A DNA stretch of 64,000 nucleotides from Ficedula albicollis (GCF_000247815.1 NC_021686.1:4535037-4599036); one strand, 5' to 3'. Shown: positions 1-12,739, numbered from the stretch's first letter. Program-made: numbers and translations. Notes: generated by a model from the sequence alone, not told the origin.

Positions 1-2315
1 TCTTTTTCCTGCAGAAAATGTTATTTCAATTTATACTTCCTCAAACAATACCTTCAGGCATTCCAGCTAATTGTGTAAATTCTTTTCAACTAATGCAGAT
101 GTTTGCTTCTAAGCTGCCTGTAGTGCTGGCTCCAGTGGCTCCAGTTAAAAATTGTTTTTAGCAGAAGGGGTTTAAAAATGCTTAATAATTGAGTGGGTGA
201 GTCCACATGTTGATCCTTGGTGTTTCTTCTTGGCTCTTTGAGGATTTGAGAAGTACAGTGACTTTTTAGCAGTTTTACATGAGGCAGTGAGTACTCTGTG
301 CATGTTGGTATTTCTGTAGATTAGTTTATCTGCATCATGCAAATAACTGTACACAAAAATCTTATTTTTAAAAGTATGAAAAAAATGAGGGGAAATGCGT
401 TTAGTCAGAGATCTTGAAACCACTGGGAACTGAATTTTAAGTATTCTAAAAATATTAATGACTGCACATCACTTTTTTCGCAGTCCTGAATACTTTTAGA
501 GTAATTATTTCTCAAAATATCTGTGGTGCTTCAGCGAAGGACCTCATCAAACAGTACGTTCTTAATCATGGGCTGGAGGAGAAAACAGTGGAGGAGGAGA
601 AGGATGAGTGGGAATATTCTTTGATCTTGGGGTGTCTGGTTTTGTCAGTGCTGCCAGGCAGCATTCCAGGGGTGAGGCTGGGGTTGCCACGCCCCTGCCC
701 CAGGTTGCTCCCTCATTGTCCCTCTGCCACTGCTCCCTCAAAATATTCAAATCCTCTTTTCTAAAAAAAAAAAATAAAAATCAAAAAAACCCCAGATCCG
801 TTATTCCATCACACTAGAATTTGGTGTTCTGAAGGACAAAAAAATACTTTAGGTTTTTTGGATTTTTTTCCCATTGGGGAATTTATAGATTGTTTCTGTG
901 TTCTGAAGTTCATCCATGACCTTACTGTAAATAATTCTTCCCTCACTTGTATGAATTGCAATTTAAATACTTTTAATACCAAAATTAGATGCAGAAGAAA
1001 TAATCTTTTCTTACTGAAGTAGATTAAAAAGTTACATTTTTTTCCTAACAAAATCTAATAATAATAATGTTTTAGTTATCAGTGTTAATATTATGTACAA
1101 ATTCAAAGGCAGATTGTCAAAATATAATTAGAAGGCTCTGTGCAAGACATTAAATACACTAGTAGCAGAGATGAAAAAAGCATCTGTTTTGAAGTACTTT
1201 AATTAGAAATTAGATGACTAGAGTAGGAAAAATTAGATTTGTATGAGATGAAATCAGAAAACATATAAGAATCTTAGTTATAAAGAGAAGGAAAATACCT
1301 ACAGAGCATGGAGGAAGGCAAGTGCTATCGAGGATTTATGGGGAATAATGTAAATAAACTGTAATTTTTGACTTCTAAAAATCTTTTGCTCTGTTTTTTA
1401 GACATACTTGAAGTAATTATAATTATATTATTCTTAAAACCTAATGAAAATGACTGATTTTCCTAATGTGCTCCTCTCAGCTGGATGAATGCCTCTGGTC
1501 TTCAGCTCACTTTCATTTGCAGGCTTCTGCAGTAGCTCAGGTTTTGAAGCATCTGTGGTGTTAAATTCAACCATGTTCCAACATACACATTCCTGGGGTC
1601 AAACGAGTGTGTGCCTAGGGCTTATTTGTTTGTTTATTTATTTTATATTTAACCTGAAAATCCTGCTTGTAATTAGGATCTCAATAGCTTCATGTTCATT
1701 TGCCAGCTTCCACACAAGGGCTGAGGGCTGAGAGAGATACCAATACAATCAATGATGTGTTGTCTTAAAGTAAGGGGGAAAATGAGCTTGTTTTGTGTTT
1801 TATATTACATGTGGATGGCTGGAAAAAAGCAAGCATCTCTAAATCCTGTTAGTTAAGAGTGTGCCGTTTTCTGGGAAAGTTAGAAGCATAGCAATTAATG
1901 AGATTTCCAGTAGTCACAGTCTTAGTTAAATTGTATAGATTACAAGAATTATTTTAATACTCTTCAGTATTTCCACTATTTCTCCTTCAAGTGACAGCTG
2001 CAAGCAACAATCAAAGAATTGGTTAATGGCAGACATTTTTAAAAAATATATTTTGGGAGAACTCTGGAGTGTTGAATGGAAGTTGAGAATTGCTTCTGTA
2101 ATACTGTGGAAAATGTGCCTGCCATTTACACTTAATCCTGTCCTTCCAAACCCATTGGACTCAACTCAGTGCAGTTCCATGGCATGTCAATGCACAACAT
2201 CTAAAGTTTGACAAATCTCTATCAAGATTTGATGGGTTTGAATTGTGTGATTCACAAATCCTGGCAGCTTGAGGCTGTCAGTGTATGTGTGTATAAAATC
2301 CTCTGTGTGTTTATA

Positions 2316-2337
2316 CAGATATATGCACATATATCTG
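2316..2337. repeat. Inverted repeat, 10-bp arms
   Basis: The left arm cagatatatg and the right arm catatatctg are exact reverse complements separated by 2 nt. It is intronic and no function is assigned. Confidence 0.8.
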
Positions 2338-2709
2338 CAAAACCAGATGTCTTCTAACCCACTTTTCCTGGTGGACTCTATTCCAGAAGCGAAGAAGTTT
2401 CTTTCCTAGTTTGAAAGTACAGTTATTTAAACCCCTGATCAATGTTCAATCTGTATTCAGCTAAGACTGCTAAACCACATTTTTAAGAAAACCTGACATG
2501 TTTTATTTAAGTTCATTTAAAAGAGAAAAAGGAAATAACCTCAAACTTGTGTCATTTGTTCAAAATGAGCATTGCAAAAGTGTTGGTTTGAATGGATTTG
2601 GTTATTGCTTTTACTTTCATTCCTTTGGGGGAAAAAACCAGTTTTGTTTTATCTGGTTTTGTTCTTAATCATAAACCCAGCTTATTTACTGTAAAAAAGA
2701 AATATATTT

Positions 2710-2727
2710 GCACAAATATATTTGTGC
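2710..2727. repeat. Perfect 18-bp palindrome
   Basis: The sequence gcacaaatatatttgtgc equals its own reverse complement. It is intronic, about 480 nt before the 81-nt exon, and no function is assigned. Confidence 0.85.
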
Positions 2728-3202
2728 TTTCCTCTGAGCAGAAACGACTGAATTCAGCTGTGTCAGTGATCACACAGCGACCATGGGAGCGGTGCAACCT
2801 GGGCCGTACCTGGCCGTGCTGGGAATGCTGCACATGAGATTCCTGCTCCAGGAGCCTCATTCCAGCCAGGGCCAGGGGCTGAGGAGGCAGCAGCAGGGTG
2901 GGAGGGTGGCTGGGTGCTCCCACGGGCAGCAGTTTTGGGAGAAGCAGGGTGAGAGGGAGAGAGAGCGGCCGGGCTCGGCAGCGGGATAACGGCGTTGGTT
3001 TTGGGGGCATGCCTGTGTTCTGCTTTTGCCAATGTCAAACTGGGCTGATTTGGGCTCTTTCTGCTTTGGAGTCAAAGGACAAAAAGTGCCCCTGGTTCAG
3101 CTCACCGCTCCGGTTGTGACTTGATTTCTGTTTTGAGATGAAAACTGAGGTTTAGTTGAAGTGCTCCAAAACCAGATACCACTCTCTCTCTCTTTCTTGT
3201 AG

Positions 3203-3283
3203 GCAGGGTGCTGCTGTGCCAGGCAAACCAGGAGGGATCTCCCGTGTACAGTGCCCCCAGTTCACTAGTATACACATCCACAA
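3203..3283 (+). CDS. RBFOX1: RBFOX1 81-nt cassette exon
   Basis: This exon encodes a low-complexity insert between the RRM-proximal region and the Ala-rich C-terminal domain. Read as gc|agg gtg ctg..., it gives (G)[15 protein letters not shown] followed by [11 protein letters not shown], and the final A joins TG of the next exon to make Met. Human RBFOX1 has [15 protein letters not shown] and then [11 protein letters not shown] at this position, recalled from memory. The length is 81 nt, so skipping keeps the frame and joins ...A-V-PGFPYP, a known isoform pair. The acceptor is a CT tract plus TAG at 3200-3202, and the donor is a|gtaagc. The human-type Thr codon ACG appears here as AGG (Arg), which creates a second AG at 3205-3206, 4 nt inside the exon. 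Using that AG would give 77 nt and a frameshift, so 3203 is preferred. Confidence 0.9.
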
Positions 3284-6200
3284 GTAAGCTAGTGTTATGG
3301 CTCGTTTCTTGTTCTGTTTTTGTGACAAAAGCACCTTAATGTGAATTAAGCCCCCTAAAAATGTCAACTTTCCCAACAGCTCTTGTTAAGGTAAATGTGG
3401 TGGTGTTTATGAACATATATAAGTAATGTCAACAGATAATTCAGTTTTTTTAGTTGCATCTTTATTCTCAAAGTACATTTTATTTTAAAAAAAGAAAAAA
3501 AAATTGCCTATACTGCGATGTTTTACAGAAATGGTCAAAAGTTCTACAGTAACAGTGAATTCAGTACTGTTGTGTGCTCTGCCTTTCATGTAGATGATGT
3601 TGTGTTTCTTCTGTCCTGCTCACAACTGTGATTTAATTCACAAAATGTCTGTTACCATGCCACCGTTTGATTGGGTCAGGAAGCAATTAGATATGAAGTC
3701 TTTTTCTACCAAAGGAACAGCCTGTATGAAAGTGGCTATTTTGAGCCATAAAAAGCTGCCCTAATAAAAAGAGCAGAGACTCTGACATGATGGATGCTGC
3801 CATCAGCCATTTCTTCATACAAAACTTTGGAGTAGAGATGTGTCCTCTGAAATTCTGAGCAGAAATCTCCTCTGAGAGTGTTTTAGATTGGATTGGTGGT
3901 ACCACTGATTTTCATTGTGGCCTCTAGTGGGATGAGAAACCTGGAGCTGAATGCAGGAGCAGTAACAGCTCTGTGTTCATTGTAGTCCTCTGTAAAGAAA
4001 ATACATGGTCTGATTTAGCAGCATTATCAGATATGCTCTTTATGAAGATTGTATTCAATCCAGAATGCACTTCTACTATCATAGAGCTTATCTAGACTGC
4101 TAAAATAATTATTTTTTTAATTAAAACTAGGAATTAGGACAAAAGAGTTCCATAGTGATCATCTCTACAGTCATGTAATTCTCTTTTGTCAAACATTATC
4201 AATGGCATCCCTAGAGCTGCTGCTTTTCCAGGATTCATAAGGGATCCCCTTTAAATGAGGAGTCTACAAATGCATAGTGAAGTAACCAAATACATCAAGT
4301 GTTTTAAATTGTGAATTAAATTGTCAGTTAAGTCTGCATTTGCTTCCAGGTGCTCCAAGAATGTTTTCTAATATGTTGCCTTTCCCTAACAGTGGGGTTT
4401 TTTTACTTATTGAAGTGAGACAGAGATGTGAACTACTTACAGTTTAAATTAATGCTCCCTTTTGGACATTTTTAGTGCACGCCTCCTTTTTGACTGACAC
4501 TTGTTTTCTTAGAAAATGACCCAAGCATTTCACTCATCTCACTATTAGGGAGCTTTTAGAGAAGAGGGGACAGTGTTTGTTATAATTTTCTGAAAGTTGT
4601 TCTTTGAAAGGTTTTCATAAGTTTACCCTGTTGCTCCTATTGTCTCACTGAGTTGTATTACAGGAATTTTATTTTTGGGATTGCTGTTTCCATCAGATGA
4701 TATTTCCACTAATATTGATTCCCCAGAGACACTGTGAGCAAGCTGAGCTCTGGAGTTCACTGTTTCCATTATGTCTCCTGAGTCTGTCCTGTTGAAAAAT
4801 CTTATTTTGCAGTGGTGCTCCTTGAATAATGATATCCTAACAAACACCTGTTTGTTTTCAATTATGCCAAATACATAAATAAACAAGCTTTGCCTATCTG
4901 TTTCCCACTGGGCAATGCGTAATACACAGTTTCATAACAGGCATTGCTGGTAGCCTTTTCAGTAGAAATTATTACACTTTTGTTGAATCTGTGTGTGGGT
5001 AAGCCATGATTTTTCCTTTATTATGTATAGAATTTCCTCTTGCCAAAATGTAGTTTCCCCTACAGGGTTACAAATCCTAATAACACAAAATTACTGCAAT
5101 TACTAAATATTGTAATTAGTTTTTTATTTCTTCTTATTACAAAACTTTCAATAACAATGTAAAATAGCTTCATTTCTATAGGAAATTCCACTAGAAGGGA
5201 ATAGAAATGAAGGTTGACTTTTGTCTCATTTCTTTTATTAGTTTAAAGATCTTCTATATCCCATTTTTGTGCACATTTGTAATATTGAAATTATAACTGA
5301 TAAGTCAACATTAGCATCTAGGAGATGAATACTTGTACTATTATCATTCCATGTAGACAACAATATTGCAGCCTTCCTTTTTGAATAATTTGTTAATCGT
5401 TTATTCTGTTACTACTGATATTGTAAATGTGTGATATTTTACAACCGCTTACATTGTCAGAGTTAAGAGGTTTTCAATTTGTGACTGTTAACAGAAGGGA
5501 AAGAGTCTGCTGAGATTTTTCTAAAGCCATCTGAGATACTTGAAGTTCACGGAGTGCTAATGGCATTTAGGAGTTTTCAGATTATTTGGGAGAGTACAGT
5601 CCCCATTTTTCAAAGTGTTGTCTAACTTGACTGTTCATCTTTTGCTCCTGAGTTATAAGGCATGAAGGACTTGGAATATGGTTGTAAGATGCATTTTTCT
5701 TAATTTGGCTAGCTTGGTTTCTCACTGAACTTGTTGGTTTTTAATTGTACTGGCCACTGGTAGTCTCTGATGACTCTGGGCATTTTACCTACTGGCTCTC
5801 CAGAAAGCAGACTGCAATTCCTGGAGCTACTCTTTCCCTTCTGATATTTTATTTCTCCAGGATGTATTTCATGTATCACACTATACATTTTGCAGCACAA
5901 TGATTAGTTACACCTCTGAATATGTCAGGAGATGGAAACATGGCTCTGCTTCCTTCCATCACTTCTGGCCCTTTGCATAATACAGAAAGAAATGAGCTGT
6001 TTCTTCTGCAAGCAGTGGAACAAATCAGCAGCAATAGTCTCTCATGCCTCATCTGTTCTCTTATGCTGAAGGAGAAGATGGGACCTGGATCTGTTTTTCA
6101 TTTGCACATCTATTGTTGGAACAGAGAATTTTTAATGTAGAAAGCAGAATTTCAGCATGCCAATGTGTTCCCATCCCTGGGTGGGACAGGCCCTGTGACA

Positions 6201-6969
6201 ACCACAGCCAGGAAATCCAGGCAGGAAACCTTGGCTGCTGTAGATTCCCACAGACTGGCATCTCCAGGGCAGAACTCACACAATAGATTTCAGTTTTGGC
6301 ATATCAGGGCAGAACTGGTACAACAGATTTCAGTTAAATCCTTCATCATTGCCGTAATGCAGGATGCAGACAAGTATTGAAAGGATTTATATCCAGCCAG
6401 GAATGATTGGAGTTCACCAAATCCCAGTGAGTCAGCACTCACTGGAATCTTCCTAGAGGCCTAGGATATCTCACTGAAAAGTAAATGATAGATATCTCAC
6501 TGAAAGTAAATGAAGCAGTTTGGCTGCACGTAACTGGCAGTCTCTTTTTACCCTAACTTCTTTAGAATAGCTGCTTCCACAGGGAATTTTAAAATCCTGA
6601 AGAAATTTGTATCTACTGGTAAATAAGAAATGTGTCAAGAATAGGTTTGGGACTTTTCAAAATTGAAGCCACACATGAGTAGGATCCATGAGAATATTAA
6701 GACGCTTCAGGACAAAAGGAAGATTCAAAAGAAGAGAAAAAATTCTGTCCCTGAATGTCTGTATCACTGTTCTGCCAAGGACAGTAACACAGCTGGGTAT
6801 GTATGGTTCAAAAAGGCAAAAAAAACCCCAAATCTGAATTTATGCAAGAACTTTAAAAACTGTTTTATGCGTATTTCCCCCCATTTTCCCATAATGTAGA
6901 AGCGTCTGAAAATGTGAATGAAGTAGAAGCTCATGAGAGCCAAAGCATGGGGAAGAAGGAAGATATGAA

Positions 6970-7030
6970 GTTGTAGAATTGTAAAGTAATTCAGGCTGGA
7001 AGGACCTGCTTGCACCAGAACACCTCTAAG
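6970..7030 (-). mobile_element. Possible degraded CR1 3' end
   Basis: The stretch gtagaattgtaaagtaatt followed by caggctggaaggacctgc resembles the antisense of a CR1 3' end, whose usual form is atagaatca...ggttggaagggacct. It is diverged and short. The following 300 bases are GC-richer but not clearly CR1. Confidence 0.4.
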
Positions 7031-9034
7031 GATGGAGATGGCACAATTTTATGGGGTCATCAGTTCCAAAGGCTGAAGGTCCTGGCAGTGGAAGCCTCTC
7101 TTGTTGCAAGTCACGTTTGTTGTCCCTTGTCTTCCCAGCATGTGCTGGCTCTGTCCCTGGCAATGTCCCTGTCCTTGGTGGCAGGGTATGGAAGGGAAGA
7201 TGCAATTCCAGTAGAAATCCCTGTGCTCTGGCCTGGCTCCCAGCACTCCTGGGCTGCCCAGCCCTCGCTGGTGTGGTGAGGAATCAGTGCATCCCATCCC
7301 TCAGGAATGTCCCGTTATGCCCACGCCTCGTGGAGGGCAACAGCAGAGAGATGTGATTTAAAATTTAAAGGGAAGTTCAAAGGCAGCTAAATATTATTTG
7401 CTCTCTACATCAGCACTTTGTTCTGTGAAACTTTTAGGCTTTATTTTAGCTCCAAGTAAGCATTAAGATACTCCGATTTCTGAGTGTGTAGCTCTTAGTG
7501 GATTTTTCTGAGCACGCATTGAAGGGATAGTTCACTGTTAACTACATGGGTAGCTCACAAGTATGGTAAAATATTTTCAGTTTCTCCATGCCTTTGTTCA
7601 GAATGCTGTGCAGATGAACACCTCTATTTCCCAAATGTTCAGCGTGCCCATAAAAGAGAATTTTGCCTTGACTTCAATGAGTACATTTAAACTGAAGTCA
7701 ATTTTGGCTTAGATTTCCTAAATGTTAGAGTTGTTTCATCCTCAGTAAGCTTGCTTATCTGCTCCTAAATAAATCTTTCATGCTGCAATCAAGTGATAGA
7801 ATTAAAAGAAGAAAAATATGAAAATGCAAAATCCGATATTAATTCGTTTTATTTTATCATACTCAAGGGCAAATGAAGTTGATGGCCCATTTTTTAATTG
7901 ATATATTGATTACAGTTTTGGAAGAAGTGGTGGTGGAAGTCAGCAAAAATGATTGAGGTGGTACAAATGCTTATAAATCTGTCCCACATTGTTCGTGTTC
8001 TTTAATTGTAATTGTCTGATAAAACTTCCATCGGTTTCTGTAATTAACCTAATGGTCTAAATGAATTTCCAGATCACTGGTTATTCATTCCAATATAGAA
8101 AATGCCATTACATTGAGTTTAATTAATACTAAGTAAGTTCACAGTCCATTGTACCATTAGAATAGAATTTTATTGTTTTAACTGTTTAAATTATGAATAT
8201 TATTTCCTCTCATCTTGTTTGTCCCATTTATAGACCTGAGTGCTCGTTTTCTATTCATACTAAAATAGCATGAACCCCTTATAATTAAAATATTTAAAAC
8301 CCAATGCTCTTCAAGCTCACATCCTCAAAATATCACTGAGGTTTATTAAAAAAAAATATTCTTTAAACTATTTTTAAACAGAATTCGGTCAGTGCCAAGC
8401 TCATAATCCCATGATATGCCCTGGAACATCTTATTTATCTTGATACTCCTTTCAGAGAAGTACATATGACAGATAAGCACTCACCAGAGAATACTTCTGC
8501 TTTGCGTCAGACAGATATTAAAACAATAAACTATGTTGCCCTGGGATTTAACTTATGAGGGCCAGGAAACAACAAGGCAAAGATGAGATGTTTTTGAAAG
8601 GTGAGAAGGCAGTTCTTTTGGAAAATTCCCTGGAAACCTTTGATCCTGTAATATTTTTTAACAAGAAATATTTTTAAGGGGTTTTTTTTGTTTTTTTTTT
8701 TTCTGAAAGCAAATCAGGGAAACACACTTCATTCCTTCAGAGCAGACATTAGAAGTGCCCCAAAATTATCCCAATATTCCTACTATTCCATTCATTATGT
8801 GCTAGGATAGAAGGAAAATCTATGGCACAAGCATAAAGTATTAATTACATGATGTGGCAATTTTGTTCTCTGTTGAAAAATATTAGCACTTATAGCATAT
8901 ATAGCAGGCATATGTCCTAGTTTTAAAAAGGTAATTTTTTTCCCTGGGGGTGTTTCGTTTTAATTCATAGATGGAGGATGGTTCAGGGTCTTGCTATAGA
9001 ATAAATGGGGAAAATATAGAGTAAATGGGGAAAA

Positions 9035-9145
9035 TAATAAATATAAATTTTATATATTTATATACTTTATTAAGTATATATAAATATATAATTTTATATA
9101 TTTATATTTCTACTTATATATTTATTTATATATATTTATAGAGAG
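9035..9145. repeat. AT-rich tract with imperfect hairpin
   Basis: Almost pure A/T. Arms 9051-9067 and 9072-9090 can pair around a 4-nt loop with one 2-nt bulge. A copy of aattttatatatttatat occurs on each side, near 9046 and near 9090. It is preceded by two near-copies of agaataaatggggaaaata/agagtaaatggggaaaata. Confidence 0.7.
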
Positions 9146-9704
9146 CACACACATCAGTAGGATTTAGTGTATTTGAGGACTCATTGTGCTACAGAAATGA
9201 AAATTAAGTCAAGTCTGTCTATACAGTATGTCCTGGCTTTAGAAATAGGTTATTTGGCTTAGGAATATTAGTAAACCACCTAAAAAATGCCATATGTAAC
9301 TATTTTCATGTTGCTTGTTTCAGAGAAGACATTCTAGGTTTTGTTCTCCTGTAGCGTTACTAATGGATTGAAGGAAGACCTTTGACATTTCTATTGTGTT
9401 CTGGGATATCTTCAATATCAAGAAAATTACACAGGGAAAACAGAAATTTTCAAAAGTTCATTCAAAGTGAGCTTCTGAGCCAAATCATTAGTGGAAGCAT
9501 TCGGTTTGGAAACCTTGATTCTCTTGATTTTTGTCAGGTTTAATCTGTTGCACAGGTATAATTATCTAAAAATTATACTGTAATGATGGCAGTTTGCTGC
9601 TACTCCAGGCAGCTGCAGGGTAGATGCTCCTGGTGTTTGGTGTATCCTTCCATGGGTTTTGTGTGTCAGTCATGACTGACCTCATTCAACCCACATGGAC
9701 ATGT

Positions 9705-9860
9705 ATTGCAATGACATCAAGGATTCATTTGTTCTGATTTTATTGTTGTAGCTTTTCTTCATTTAACTGTTTGGCAGGCTTGATTGCAATGACATCAAGG
9801 ATTCATTTGTTCTGGTTTTATTGTTGTAACTTTTCTTCATTTAACTGTTTGGCAGGCTTT
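9705..9860. repeat. 78-bp tandem duplication, 2 copies
   Basis: Copies 9705-9782 and 9783-9860 begin attgcaatgacatcaagg and end ggcaggctt. I count three mismatches in 78 bases. It directly abuts the 215-bp duplication. Confidence 0.95.
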
Positions 9861-10284
9861 CCATTTTGAATTAGAATATGGGTCAGGAACAGTTTAAAAC
9901 ATGAGTATTCATGTGGTATAAACAATTTGCCCGTGCAGCACTGGTGACCAACCTGTGATTCAGGGCAATAGGACTGTTTAGACTTACTTCTTTCAGAATG
10001 CAGCTAAAGAGTGAGAATTACGTGTAGTAATTACATTTACTCTGCACATTACATTTACATAGTGAGAATCGCTTTCCATTTTGAATTAGAATATGGGTCA
10101 GGAACAGTTTAAAACATGAGTATTCATGTGGTATAAACAATTTGCCATGCAGCACTGGTGACCAACCTGTGATTCAGGGCAATAGGACTGTTTAGACTTA
10201 CTCCTTTCAGAATGCAGCTAAAGAGTGAGAATTACATGTAGTAATTACATTCACTCTGCACACTACATTTACATAGTGAGAATT
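9856..10284. repeat. 215-bp tandem duplication, 2 copies
   Basis: Copies 9856-10070 and 10071-10284 begin gctttccattttgaattag. They differ by roughly six substitutions and a small indel (ttgcccgtgc against ttgccatgc), about 97% identity. Confidence 0.95.
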
Positions 10285-10789
10285 GCATTCAGTATTACCT
10301 TGCATCATGTTCAGTGCTGCAACTGTACATCAGACCCCTTGGTGCACACTCCTGGGTGTCACCTTCCCTGGCTCTGCATCCTGGAGCCTCTCTGCTGTGC
10401 ATTTTTAGTACCAGACCCACAGTGTTGACTGTGCATCTCAAATCATCCTGTCTGTCAGATAGCAAACTCTTAATTTTGTGCTTTTCAGCTTAGCCTGTTA
10501 AGATTTGGATTCAAATAAAGGCACACCTTAGTGTCACTCTATTTTGTGATGTTTTTTATTGAATCATGGCTCTTGGAATTGTTCTGTGTACAGAAAAACT
10601 CAACTTGAATTTCACAGATAGCAAGTGCTTTTTAGGAATTGACATTCTTAGTATCAGTATGACTTTGCAGGTGCAATTCTTTGTTTTGACAATTCTTCCT
10701 TTATGGTTTGGATTAGGTTAACAGCTGGGCTTTTCCTCTATTACTTCCTGCCTAAATTGTTCCCAATGCATTCTGACAGTGCTCTTTTT

Positions 10790-11342
10790 ACAGTTTAATA
10801 ATTCTGTTGAGCTTTAGGAATCCTTTTGTCATCTAAACAGTGTTTCTTGTCACTATATAATTGACTTTCATGAACATTCAAATTACTAAATTTTGTCATC
10901 TCTTTATAGCAGTGCTACTCTTCATCCAGCTCTTCACAACCATGGCCTTTTTCCTATGCCTTGGAAATGATGCTGTGTTAGACACATTACAGTTTAATAA
11001 TTCTGTTGAGCTTTAGGAATCCTTTTGTCATCTAAACAGTGTTTCTTGTCACTGTATAATTGACTTTCATGAACATTCAAATTACTAAATTTTGTCATCT
11101 CTTTATAGCAGTGCTACTCTTCATCCAGCTCTTCACAACCATGGCCTTTTTCCTTTGCCTTGGAAATGATGCTGTGTTACACACGCATCTAAACAGTGTT
11201 TCTTGTCACTATATAATTGACTTTCATGAACATTCAAATTACTAAATTTTGTCATCTCTTTATAGCAGTGCTACTCTTCATCCAGCTCTTCACAACCATG
11301 GCCTTTTTCCTATGCCTTGGAAATGATGCTGTGTTAGACACA
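10790..11342. repeat. 199-bp tandem repeat, two full copies plus a 157-bp partial
   Basis: Copy 1 is 10790-10988, copy 2 is 10989-11185 and partial copy 3 is 11186-11342. Copy 3 is base-for-base identical to 10830-10986 of copy 1, while copy 2 differs from both at three sites (Tatataat/Tgtataat, cctatgcc/cctttgcc, ttagacac/ttacacac). The repeated short ORFs seen here are by-products of the duplication and not genes. Confidence 0.95.
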
Positions 11343-11925
11343 GGGGATTTCTTCCGTTTGTTTGAAACTTATAGCTGTCCAATGACTGGGAACACCAGAC
11401 AAGATATTGATCACTTTGATCATCTATATTTGAAGATTGTTCTTTAATTTAAGATCAAACATGTCTGCTCTGATCTCTACTGTTTCTTTTCCTTTATGGC
11501 CTGGGTGCTTTTTTACCTCCTGAGCTTTTTCCTTCTTTTTTAGTTGTTTCCTTTGTGAAAAGTCAACTGTTCTTTGTACCTCAACTATTTGTAATTTCAG
11601 CTATGCAGTACTCTCATTTTAAGTACATCACAAGTAATTTGCCACCAGTTATAGCTTTTTTTTAAAATCAAAGGTGTAGCTTGGTGTCATTGCATAGCTT
11701 TACAAAAAGAGTTCTCAACCATCTTACCATCTTTGTATCCCCTTCACATCCTCCATTTCCTTCTGCTTGTTCTTGGAAACCCCTTGATGTCTTAGGGTGA
11801 TGTCAGGTGGCTGCATAGGCAATTCAGTTAAAAAAGGGTGAGGTATAAGGGAATTTCTACAGGATATAGATATAGGGATATAGGATACAGGATTTAGGAT
11901 ATAAGGGAAATTCTTCTGTGGATAA

Positions 11926-12122
11926 CCACAGAATCACTAAATGGCCAAATCTGAGTGGCTGAGGTTGGAAGGAACCCTGGAGAATGTATTGTCCACCCCC
12001 TGCTCCAGCAGCAAAGTGTGGAGCAGGCTGTCCAGGGCCATGCTCAACCAGCTTGTGAATATCTCCAGTGATGGAGATCCTATAGCCCTCTGGGCTGCTG
12101 TGCCAGTGACCAGCCACCCTGA
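11926..12122 (-). mobile_element. CR1 LINE 3' fragment
   Basis: The + strand reads as the reverse complement of a CR1 3' region: cacagaatcac..., ggttggaaggaaccctgg, ccccctgctccagcag, ggctgtccagggccatg, atatctccagtgatggag, and then gccagtgaccagccaccct. CR1 is the dominant retroposon of bird and reptile genomes. The copy is 5'-truncated, as most are, with its 3' end at the left. Confidence 0.88.
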
Positions 12123-12739
12123 CGTGGGAAAAGCCTGGGCAGGAAGATGAGACAGTTTGCAGGCTTGGGCATCATGGTTTGGCTCAGGAGGTTATAAAGA
12201 AATGGCATATCATGGTAGTAATATACAGAGAAACTGCTAGTGGATTGTTTATTGGTACATGAGAAGAGATGAAACAAAAAGAACAGTTCCATCTGGATTT
12301 AAAATAATTACAAAGAAGTCAATTTATGGAAGTCATTGAAATAATAGGTCAATTAGATCTGAAAGCAACTGTATGATAACCAAATGAAAAGTTTTGTTCG
12401 AACAGTTAAGTGTCTTCCTATAATTAAACATAGGAATATAAAATAGGTTGCCTTTTACTGAAATATTTAGTTTATGGGGTTTTTGATATGCATTTGATTA
12501 TATTTTTTATGGAATAATCTAAAAATCTTATTCTTCCTGTGTCTGAGGCTGAAATATTTGAAAACAGTGTTTTAAAGCAGTTGTCTGTCCCCTTTCTAGA
12601 AATATTTACATGTACATCAGTATAAAAAGTTTCACCACATTTACATGAAATTTGGTGGTAATTTGGATTTGACAGGAAACTTAATGCAGTGGTGTTGTGT
12701 AAAGGGATTCAATTACAGTGTGCAGTGTTTTGTAAGTAA

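Larger units (their letters stand above)
1..3202 (+). other. RBFOX1: RBFOX1 intron upstream of the 81-nt cassette exon (partial)
   Basis: AT-rich intronic DNA with no supported gene. It contains a 10-bp-arm inverted repeat (2316-2337), a perfect 18-bp palindrome (2710-2727), and a GC-richer block at about 2763-3010 that gives overlapping short ORFs on both strands but no recognisable protein. A GCATG lies at 3007-3011, about 190 nt upstream of the exon. The intron ends in a CT-rich tract (3181-3200) and TAG. Confidence 0.85.

Noticed and set aside
2763..3038. GC-richer block before the 81-nt exon with overlapping short frames on both strands, considered as an extra exon or CpG island
   Set aside because: There are few CpGs, no recognisable peptide, and no splice pair consistent with the known RBFOX1 exon order.
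3207..3283. 77-nt version of the first exon using the AG at 3205-3206
   Set aside because: It breaks the frame with the preceding exon end implied by the exon-skipped isoform (GTG joining), whereas 3203 gives 81 nt and a matching phase.
11060..11447. Repeated ORF beginning MTFMNIQITKF
   Set aside because: The same frame recurs because the DNA is tandemly duplicated. It has no start context, domain or splice evidence.
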